Of a stretch of 5,415 bases of DNA, positions 1-5,415 are shown one piece after another. How positions within the stretch are numbered: the first letter of the stretch is position 1; every line of letters starts with the position of its first letter. The position numbers were made by a program, and so were the translations under genes. The stretch is taken from positions 2,740-8,154 of the forward strand of contig NHCT01000024.1 in the NCBI GenBank assembly GCA_002167605.1, given 5' to 3'. Below the pieces are notes generated by a model. That model searched no databases. It was not told where the DNA came from and worked only from the letters and a program-made list of their open reading frames with translations. The stretch comes from Verrucomicrobia bacterium TMED40 (GTDB taxonomy: Bacteria > Verrucomicrobiota > Verrucomicrobiia > Opitutales > Seribacteraceae).

Positions 1-1118
1 GTGTTGGTGAAATCCGCTGAACTTTGATGCATCCAGTCGAGCAGTTCGGTGATCAACTTTTCATCCTCCTTCTTTGCCTCAAGGAGCCCAAGCTTGGAGC
101 CCATCATAGCAAGCCATTTACTTTTATAAACTTCCTCAAATGAGTTTAATGCATTTTCTGCCATTCCAATGGCTTCTTCTCTTTCTTGATGAATCAGGGG
201 AATAAGACTCTCGGCCAGACGGGCTAGGTTCCATTGGGCGATATAAGGTTGGTTGGAGTATGAATAGCGTCCATTACGATCGATCGAACTAAAGACCGTG
301 GCAGGATCAAAGCTGTCCATAAAGGCACAGGGTCCATAATCGATGGTTTCGCCGGAAAGGGCCATGTTATCGGTATTCATCACTCCGTGAATAAAACCGA
401 CCCGCATCCATTGGGTAATCAATTCTGCCTGTTGTGCGATCATGGCTTCGAGCAAGGCCAGCGGTTGGTTCTTCATTTCCTTAATCTCAGGGAAATGCCG
501 ATCAATGAGGTAGTCGAGGAGTGCTTGGGTTATGGACTTATCTTCATGAAGGGAGGCGAACTCGAAAGTTCCAACCCGAATGTGCGAACCGGCAATACGA
601 GTTAGGATGGCACCGGGTAACTCGTTCTCACGGTATACGGTTTCACCGGTCGCGACCACGGCCAAACTACGGGTGGTGGGAATGCCAAGGTAATGCATGG
701 CTTCACTGATAATATATTCACGAAGCATCGGGCCCAGGGCAGCCCGCCCATCTCCACCCCGAGAGAAGGGAGTTCTTCCCGAGCCTTTGAATTGCAAATC
801 AAGCCTTTGGCCCGATGGAGTCAGATACTCACCCAGCATTAGGGCCCGTCCATCCCCGAGCATGGTGAAGTTTCCAAATTGATGACCGGCATAGGCCTGA
901 GCAAAGGGTTCGATTCCTTTGGGAACCAGGTTCCCGGAAAGAAGTTTGGCTATCTCTTCCTTACTCCTTTTCGAGAAATTGAGGCCTACTTGATCCGCAA
1001 GTTTCTCATTGAAGATAATGATCTCTGGTTTATGAACCGGAGTTGGGGATTGTTTGCTAAAAAATACATCAGGAAGTTCCGTGTAGCTATTTTCGAGGTC
1101 TAAGTGAAATGAAGTCAT
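1..1118 (-). CDS. selO: SelO-family protein adenylyltransferase (YdiU/UPF0061), C-terminus cut by window edge
   Basis: SelO is a pseudokinase-fold enzyme that transfers AMP from ATP to Ser, Thr or Tyr of target proteins. In E. coli its reported targets include metabolic enzymes and glutaredoxin. I translated the minus strand from ATG at 1118: 372 complete codons with no stop, then the window edge. Family hallmarks appear in order: SYTELPDVFF and PTPVHKPEII near the N-terminus, AYAGHQFGNFTMLGDGRA (about 75-92), FKGSGRTPFSR (110-120), LREYIISEAMHYLGIPTTRS (132-151), TRIAGSHIRVGTFEFAS (173-189), HGVMNTDNM (244-252) and DYGPCAFMD (260-268). Compared with Pseudomonas SelO numbering as I recall it, the nucleotide- and metal-binding set is intact at a constant offset of two: K111, E134, R174, R181, N251 and D260, so it should be active. 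Family members are roughly 480-550 residues, so over 100 residues are missing, including the position of the C-terminal redox Cys or Sec. The start fits the family N-terminus. No Shine-Dalgarno is visible. It lies 31 bases after the upstream gene's stop, suggesting an operon. Confidence 0.96.
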   Translation of the reverse strand, partial: MTSFHLDLENSYTELPDVFFSKQSPTPVHKPEIIIFNEKLADQVGLNFSKRSKEEIAKLLSGNLVPKGIEPFAQAYAGHQFGNFTMLGDGRALMLGEYLTPSGQRLDLQFKGSGRTPFSRGGDGRAALGPMLREYIISEAMHYLGIPTTRSLAVVATGETVYRENELPGAILTRIAGSHIRVGTFEFASLHEDKSITQALLDYLIDRHFPEIKEMKNQPLALLEAMIAQQAELITQWMRVGFIHGVMNTDNMALSGETIDYGPCAFMDSFDPATVFSSIDRNGRYSYSNQPYIAQWNLARLAESLIPLIHQEREEAIGMAENALNSFEEVYKSKWLAMMGSKLGLLEAKKEDEKLITELLDWMHQSSADFTN

Positions 1119-1149
1119 CCGTTTTTAAGTGCTTTGTAACCGTTCGTGA

Positions 1150-4100
1150 TCAGTTTAGCTTTAGATACTCTACAATGTCACGAACCTGTTGGGCATCAAG
1201 TCCAAGTTGGGAGGCGGGAGCCATCAGGGAGGAATTCATTTTTTTGCGGGATTTGATATCGGTTGCTGCGATTACCAGGTCATCGCCTCCGAAGACCCTT
1301 ATTACCAGTGGATCACCCTCTGCTTGAACAAATCCTTGCACTCGCTTGTCGCCTTTAACTAAAAGTTCTGTTCCTTCGTATCCATGAGCCAAGTCAGCAG
1401 ATGGATGCAGGATGGACATCAGGATGGTTTCCCGGTTTTGTCCGCTTCCCCAACCGGCTAAGCTAGGTCCAAATTCCACGCCTACGGATCCAACTTTGTG
1501 ACAAATATAACAACGCCCGATCTGTTCCTTTCCCTTCTTCGGATTGCCCTTGAGTTTCAGAATTTCTTTTGAGCTGGGTAGCTCGGTTGTGGGTCCAAAA
1601 GAAGAGGGGGCAAGACGGTCGACATAAATGGTTTCAGTTGCTTCCTTTCCATGCAATAAGTCTTTTGGCTTAAAAGCATTCCAAATTCCCTGGTCCCTTT
1701 TTTCGATAAAAACTTTTGCCAAAGAGGAGATTTTTTCGGAGCTTGATCGGGCGATATCCACCATGGCTTCAGCAGCCTGAGGGGCCTCAATCAAACTGAG
1801 TGCAAAGAGCATCGACCTGCGGATGGAATGGTCCAGCTTTTCATTTATTGCCCACTTCTTTAGTTCGCGGATGGAGGAAGCGGGGTGCAGGCGCCAGACT
1901 AATCCGCTGTAGATCGGGTCAAAATTTGAACCCTGACTTCGTTTTTTCAAGAGTGGATACATTTTGGCTTCCTTGTCGGTGCAACCAATTCCAAAAGCTT
2001 CGAGATAAAATCGGTCTTTCCCATCATATCCTTGGGCAATATTGAGTAGAATATCCTTGGACTTTTCAAGGGGTAGGTAACGCATCGCCAAGGCGATTTC
2101 CCTTCGGACCATGGGCGAGGGGTCCTTGGCTAAGTTGGCAGCATGTGTGAGGATATTGTGCTCTTCATGCCGGAGGGCACGGAAGGCACAGATTCGGATT
2201 TTTGGATTTGGATCAGCCAGTTGCCGTTCCACCATTTTGAGCCCCTTTGGACCCATCTTTGCCAAGGCCCAAATAGCCCGTCCCCGGATGAAAAGGTTGG
2301 GGTCTTGAAGAAGGGTTTTTATTGCCGGAATTCCTTTTTCTCCCGAGGCCACCAAGCGAGCCCGGCCCAATTCCCTTACATTCGGGGAGGGGTTCTTCAG
2401 TGCTTGTATTTGACCTTCGGTGGTGGTGAGGTCGAAGCGAGGGATTGAAAGTTCGGCTCCCTGGGGAGCAATCCTGTAAATGGCCCCGGTTTGGGCCTCG
2501 TCCTTAGTCCCATGACCACCAACCTTAGCATCGAACCAATCGGCAACATAAATGGCACCGTCCGGCCCGATACAGACATCACTGGGCCGGAACAGGTTGA
2601 TCAATCCTGTAATCCTTGCTCCTCTTGCAAAGTCCGCTCCGGCAAAATTCTTTTTCGGATTACTAGTCAGAAAAATATCTCTTTGGGGCAGGGCCCAACC
2701 GGCTCCCTGGGCTTTGGGGTGGTATCCAAAAAGAACATTGCGTGCGGGTTCGCAACTGATGACATATCCTCCGAAGCGGTCTTCCATGATACCGTTTTCA
2801 TAAAAAGCAATACCGGTGGGCGAGCCGCCTCCATAGACATCACCTGCGGGAATCACTCCTGGATCCTCCTGCCTCCATTCGGCGACCGCGGTGTTCTGCT
2901 CAGGCATTTGATCAACACGCCAATTACGCAAACCGTTTTTGGAGGTGAAACCGAGGTTTCCATATTCCATTAGCCAAGTGGTTCGGCAGGCTTGGGGGTC
3001 ATCATTATCGTTTTGAAAGACATCCCCTAGCGAACTCACCGCCTGTTCATAGGAATTTCTAAAATTATGCCCAATGGGACGCATTCCGGTCCCATCTTGA
3101 TTGACCCGCAAAGCCACGCCTCCCGTGTAGGTCTGTCCGTCTGAACTGCGTTTTCCGGAAACTTGTTTCATCCCGTAACAACTACCGGCATTCAGTTGCC
3201 ACCCATCCTTGTCGGTGACTTGCGAGCCTTTATTGCCGTGATTGAAATAATACTGTCCGTTCGGTCCAACGGTCACGGAATGCAAACTGTGGTCGTGGTT
3301 GGCTCCGCTGAATCCGGTGAGCAAAACCTCCCTTTGGTCAATGTCTTCCTCAAAACGGGCGTTCCGGTTGACATCGGTGTAGACAATCAGGTCGGGCGGT
3401 TGGGAGACGATGACTTTGTTGTCGACCACCGCAACGCCAAGGGGGGAAATGAAGGTTTTTTCCTGTACGAAGACATGCGAACTCTCGGCGATTCCGTCTC
3501 CATTTTTGTCCTCTACCACGACTATGCGGTCCCCCTCCGGTTGGGTGCGTTTGCCCCGGTAGTTCCTGCCTTCCGCTACCCAGATGCGTCCCTTGTAGTC
3601 GATGTCTATGTTGGTGGGGTTGTAAAAAAAGGGAGACTTGGCCCAAAGCTTGACTTCCAAACCTTCCGGAAGCACGAATTCATTGGCCGGATAATGGTCG
3701 ATATCCGGTAAGTTTTGCTGGGCTTTTGCGAGTTTGGGCATGTCGATCGGTCGATCGGATACAATAAAGACCATGCTGCTTGCTTTCCCTGCTTTTTGGT
3801 CGCTTCCTCCCTTGTCAATTCCGGCGAGAGTCCGGAATTCAACGAATTCATGATCCTTGGGCAGTTCGTAGTGAATCACACTATTCGCATGTGTCCCAAT
3901 CCCGTAGCTGATAGTCTTACCGTTTATTGTTAACGAACCACCACCGCAATTCTTATGGAGATTCACCTTACCCCAAGCGGTTTTGGCGGATTTCCAATTC
4001 AAATCGGTCAATTTAGTTTCCTCACCGTTGGCCTGGAGCAGTCGAGGGTAAGCCCAATCGGCCCAGTCGCAGGCGTAGGAGTCTCCTCCATCCGATACGG

Positions 4101-4296
4101 TCAGGTAGAGATTTTGTACACCTTTGATATTCGCTTTGATCTCTACCGCATGGCCTTTGGTTTGTGTGGTGATGAGCTTGCTTGCAAAGAGGGCGTCCTT
4201 CACCTTAATGGGTTTGGCCATCGCCTGAAAGGCTTGCAGGCAGAAGGCAAGCAAGGGAAACAGAATCAATCGGTAGACCGGGGGCAATGTTTTCAT
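1150..4296 (-). CDS. Secreted NPCBM / PVC-type beta-propeller dehydrogenase-like / HEAT / cytochrome c protein
   Basis: Complete 1048-residue protein of the group usually annotated as 'PVC-type haem-binding CxxCH protein' or 'membrane-bound dehydrogenase domain' (TIGR02604/TIGR02603-like). Residues 1-27 are a Sec signal peptide (K2, R9, hydrophobic core 10-22, likely cleavage after AMA at 25-27). Residues about 31-182 form an NPCBM domain, with DWADWAYPRL (77-86) and YGIGTHANSVIHYELP (131-146). A beta-propeller follows at about 200-612, with NPTNIDIDYKGRIWVAEGRN (226-245), a calcium-loop-like DKNGDG (263-268), ANHDHSLHSVTVGPNG (332-347) and FRPSDVCIGPDGAIYVADWF (569-588). Helical HEAT-like repeats span about 622-865. 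The C-terminal monohaem cytochrome c has C929-Y-I-C932-H933, and M1025 is the likely sixth ligand. Inference: a periplasmic or surface oxidoreductase acting on a sugar or glycan and passing electrons to its haem; the substrate is unknown. No lipobox or C-terminal anchor is evident. ATG at 4296 places the signal peptide correctly, but no Shine-Dalgarno precedes it. Confidence 0.95.
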   Translation of the reverse strand: MKTLPPVYRLILFPLLAFCLQAFQAMAKPIKVKDALFASKLITTQTKGHAVEIKANIKGVQNLYLTVSDGGDSYACDWADWAYPRLLQANGEETKLTDLNWKSAKTAWGKVNLHKNCGGGSLTINGKTISYGIGTHANSVIHYELPKDHEFVEFRTLAGIDKGGSDQKAGKASSMVFIVSDRPIDMPKLAKAQQNLPDIDHYPANEFVLPEGLEVKLWAKSPFFYNPTNIDIDYKGRIWVAEGRNYRGKRTQPEGDRIVVVEDKNGDGIAESSHVFVQEKTFISPLGVAVVDNKVIVSQPPDLIVYTDVNRNARFEEDIDQREVLLTGFSGANHDHSLHSVTVGPNGQYYFNHGNKGSQVTDKDGWQLNAGSCYGMKQVSGKRSSDGQTYTGGVALRVNQDGTGMRPIGHNFRNSYEQAVSSLGDVFQNDNDDPQACRTTWLMEYGNLGFTSKNGLRNWRVDQMPEQNTAVAEWRQEDPGVIPAGDVYGGGSPTGIAFYENGIMEDRFGGYVISCEPARNVLFGYHPKAQGAGWALPQRDIFLTSNPKKNFAGADFARGARITGLINLFRPSDVCIGPDGAIYVADWFDAKVGGHGTKDEAQTGAIYRIAPQGAELSIPRFDLTTTEGQIQALKNPSPNVRELGRARLVASGEKGIPAIKTLLQDPNLFIRGRAIWALAKMGPKGLKMVERQLADPNPKIRICAFRALRHEEHNILTHAANLAKDPSPMVRREIALAMRYLPLEKSKDILLNIAQGYDGKDRFYLEAFGIGCTDKEAKMYPLLKKRSQGSNFDPIYSGLVWRLHPASSIRELKKWAINEKLDHSIRRSMLFALSLIEAPQAAEAMVDIARSSSEKISSLAKVFIEKRDQGIWNAFKPKDLLHGKEATETIYVDRLAPSSFGPTTELPSSKEILKLKGNPKKGKEQIGRCYICHKVGSVGVEFGPSLAGWGSGQNRETILMSILHPSADLAHGYEGTELLVKGDKRVQGFVQAEGDPLVIRVFGGDDLVIAATDIKSRKKMNSSLMAPASQLGLDAQQVRDIVEYLKLN
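1498..1512 (-). other. Haem c attachment motif CYICH within the large secreted protein
   Basis: These five codons encode C929-Y-I-C-H933, a canonical CxxCH motif for covalent haem c attachment. They are followed by VGVEFGPSLAG, typical of the small cytochrome c domain that ends many PVC-group propeller proteins. Covalent attachment implies export across the membrane and a cytochrome c maturation system elsewhere in the genome. M1025 in a SSLM context is the best candidate for the distal iron ligand; M1020 is an alternative. The Cys pair and His are seen directly; the ligand choice is inferred from the family. Confidence 0.9.
3751..4206 (-). other. NPCBM-type carbohydrate-binding module at the N-terminus of the large secreted protein
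   Basis: Approximate span of residues 31-182, directly after the signal peptide. The fold is recognised by VSDGGDSYACDWADWAYPRL (67-86) and GIGTHANSVIHYELP (132-146); the latter is the signature of NPCBM (novel putative carbohydrate-binding module) domains found next to glycosidases and dehydrogenase-like propellers. C76 and C117 are the only cysteines in the mature module and could form a disulfide in the periplasm. The module suggests tethering to a polysaccharide or glycoconjugate. The ligand cannot be read from the sequence, and the domain boundaries are estimates. Confidence 0.85.
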
Positions 4297-4434
4297 GTTA
4301 AACTTTGTATGGCGTTTGGTTTTTCTAACAACGAAAAATCAAAGTCGGATAAAATTTTTCTTTGCATGGGTCACTCCCATCCATGAACGAAATTGAATTG
4401 TCAGCCCAGGGCACAAAGGCTTTGATCATCCCCT
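4297..4434. promoter_or_regulatory. Divergent intergenic region with promoters for both directions
   Basis: These 138 bases separate the minus-strand secreted protein gene from the plus-strand channel gene, so promoters for both must lie here or just inside the flanking genes. The first half is A/T-rich, as expected of a promoter. On the plus strand, TAAAAT at 4350-4355 is one mismatch from a -10 box, but its best -35 (CTAACA, 4325-4330) is poor and 19 bases away. On the minus strand, TTGTTA (4326-4331) and TACAAA (4304-4309) are separated by 16 bases, each matching consensus at four of six positions. These hexamers are weak candidates read by eye. No operator or riboswitch is recognisable apart from the short hairpin listed separately. 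Confidence 0.5.
4366..4380. repeat. Short perfect inverted repeat (5-bp arms, 5-base loop)
   Basis: ATGGG and CCCAT flank TCACT, giving a perfect but short hairpin. It lies 54 bases before the channel start codon, so it would fall in the 5' untranslated leader if transcription begins near the TAAAAT box at 4350-4355. It could be a small operator half-site pair or a leader hairpin. No T-run follows, so it is not a typical terminator. Arms this short can occur by chance. Confidence 0.35.
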
Positions 4435-5415
4435 ATGGAAATCTTCTCCCAATTCGAATCCTTGGTCATCCAGACGATCCAAAAGAGTCTTGGGGTGGAA
4501 ACCCTTTACGCAGAATACGCCTATGTGGGTTTGGCTCTCCTGGCTATTTTAATGATCGGTTGGTTGGCCAATTTGTTGGTCAAGCGTTTCCTGCTCGGGG
4601 TGGTTCGCTCAATCGCGAAGAAAACCAAGACCAAACTGAGCGAATACCTGCTCGAGGAAAGCTTCTTTCTGCGCCTTTCGCATTTGGCTCCGGCTTTTGT
4701 GATTGGGGCATTGTCTGACCTTGTCTTTTCCTCATACCCAGTGGTGGCCGGATTGATCGAGGTTTTGATCAACCTGTATCTTGTGGCGATCGCCCTCTGG
4801 GTGCTGGATGCGATCATTGACACTTTCTACATGCTCTACGAGGAGAGTGCGTTTTCCACCAAGCTTCCCCTTAAGGGCATCTGCCAGGCTATTAAGATTG
4901 TGGTCAATGTAACGGGGGTCATTTTCATTCTCTCGATTCTCCTGGATAAATCCCCCTTGTATTTTTTCTCGGGTCTGGGGGCTCTGACCGCGGTGCTATT
5001 GTTGGTCTTTAAGGATGTGATTCTTGGATTAGTTGCAGGGATCCAATTAGCGGCGAACAACATGGTCCGCAAAGGTGACTGGGTGGAGATGCCCAAGTAC
5101 GGGGCGGACGGAGACGTCATCGATGTTGCTTTGACCACGGTCAAGATTCAGAACTGGGATAAAACCATTACCACCATTCCCGCCCATGCCTTGGTGAGTG
5201 ATGCGTTCAAGAATTGGAGGGGAATGAGCGAATCGGGAGGCCGGAGAATTAAGCGAAGCATCAACCTGGATCTTTCCAGTGTTCGTTTTCTCAAGGAGAG
5301 TGAAATTGCGGAACTTGAAAGCATTGACCTTCTGAAAAAGTACCTTTCTGAAAAACGTACTGAAATTGGAGAAGAGGGTATGCAAGTTGAAGAACACGGA
5401 CTGGCCGCCCCTTTG
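4435..5415 (+). CDS. ybdG: YbdG-like mechanosensitive ion channel (MscS superfamily), C-terminus cut by window edge
   Basis: Inner-membrane channel of the MscS superfamily that opens under membrane tension and releases solutes; E. coli YbdG gives a miniconductance activity and is linked to adaptation to mild osmotic stress. From ATG at 4435 there are 327 codons to the window edge without a stop. Hydrophobic segments lie at about 28-49, 80-100, 105-130, 152-171 and 176-206. The last, with FSGLGALTAVLLLVFKDVIL followed by GLVAGIQ, is the pore-lining helix. The beta domain follows with KGDWVEMPKYGADG (213-226), LTTVKIQNWDKTITTIP (233-249) and LVSDAFKNWRGMSESGGRR (253-271), almost word for word the E. 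coli YbdG pattern as I recall it. YbdG is about 415 residues, so some 90 are missing. An in-frame TGA at 4423-4425 rules out an earlier start. No Shine-Dalgarno sits at normal spacing; the nearest purine run, AAAGG at 4415-4419, is 15 bases upstream. Transcribed divergently from the other two genes. Confidence 0.95.
   Translation, partial: MEIFSQFESLVIQTIQKSLGVETLYAEYAYVGLALLAILMIGWLANLLVKRFLLGVVRSIAKKTKTKLSEYLLEESFFLRLSHLAPAFVIGALSDLVFSSYPVVAGLIEVLINLYLVAIALWVLDAIIDTFYMLYEESAFSTKLPLKGICQAIKIVVNVTGVIFILSILLDKSPLYFFSGLGALTAVLLLVFKDVILGLVAGIQLAANNMVRKGDWVEMPKYGADGDVIDVALTTVKIQNWDKTITTIPAHALVSDAFKNWRGMSESGGRRIKRSINLDLSSVRFLKESEIAELESIDLLKKYLSEKRTEIGEEGMQVEEHGLAAPL

Noticed and set aside
278..288. 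Palindrome built on CGATCGATCG
   Set aside because: It encodes conserved SelO residues around SSIDRNG and is best explained by codon choice rather than a protein-binding site.
387..1103. Small plus-strand frames opposite selO
   Set aside because: All are antisense shadows of the continuous SelO reading frame, with no start signals or family motifs.
1119..1149. Possible terminator or promoter between the large gene and selO
   Set aside because: The 31-base gap has no inverted repeat with a T-run and no promoter-like hexamer pair, so simple read-through is more likely.
3163..3711. Plus-strand open frame of 182 codons opposite the large secreted protein gene
   Set aside because: It lies wholly antisense to a well-supported coding region, shows no recognisable motifs, and its length is explained by the codon usage of the real gene. 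The other plus-strand open frames across 1800-2973 are rejected for the same reason.
3743..3758. Perfect 8-base tandem duplication TCGATCGG x2, which is also partly palindromic
   Set aside because: It lies inside the coding sequence where SDRPIDMP is encoded, at the junction after the NPCBM domain. Two units are too few to call a repeat element, and the codons explain it.
4240..4296. Lipoprotein signal (LAFC at residues 16-19) in the large secreted protein
   Set aside because: Phenylalanine just before the cysteine does not fit a lipobox, and the cysteine sits within the hydrophobic core. A standard signal peptidase I site after AMA at residues 25-27 fits better.
4383..4718. Plus-strand frame starting at ATG 4383 and overlapping the start of the channel gene
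   Set aside because: It is frame-shifted relative to the ybdG-like frame, loses any sensible composition downstream, and resembles no family. The channel frame carries clear homology from its first residues. Only the short upstream-start idea is kept, as a low-interest finding.

Overview
The window most likely comes from a PVC-group bacterium, probably Verrucomicrobiota (less likely Planctomycetota). The main reason is the 1048-residue gene in the middle. It has the architecture typical of the large paralogous families of these phyla: secretion signal, NPCBM-type carbohydrate-binding module, 'PVC-type' dehydrogenase-like beta-propeller, HEAT-like helical repeats and a C-terminal CxxCH cytochrome c domain. 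Base composition looks balanced, all three genes share a similar codon style, and I see no sign of recent transfer. The phylum call is an inference from protein families; no rRNA or other marker gene is present.

Layout. (1) Positions 1-1118, minus strand: a SelO-family protein adenylyltransferase (YdiU/UPF0061), complete at its N-terminus and cut by the left window edge. (2) Positions 1150-4296, minus strand: the complete secreted NPCBM/beta-propeller/HEAT/cytochrome c protein. It lies upstream of selO in the same direction, only 31 bases away, so the two are probably co-transcribed. (3) Positions 4297-4434: a 138-base divergent intergenic region that must hold the promoters for both directions. 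It also contains a short perfect hairpin. (4) Positions 4435-5415, plus strand: a mechanosensitive channel of the MscS superfamily, closest to E. coli YbdG, running off the right edge.

How the genes work together. No dedicated pathway is evident. The large secreted protein is probably a periplasmic or cell-surface carbohydrate-directed oxidoreductase that passes electrons to its own haem. SelO is a cytoplasmic AMPylating pseudokinase tied in E. coli to redox homeostasis and oxidative stress. YbdG is an inner-membrane channel involved in osmotic adaptation. A shared envelope or redox stress theme is possible but speculative. None of the three genes has a convincing Shine-Dalgarno sequence.

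I found no RNA genes, mobile elements, CRISPR arrays, origins or clear terminators. The window reads as ordinary chromosomal sequence with one lineage-typical protein. I do not see strong evidence for an undescribed multi-gene system.
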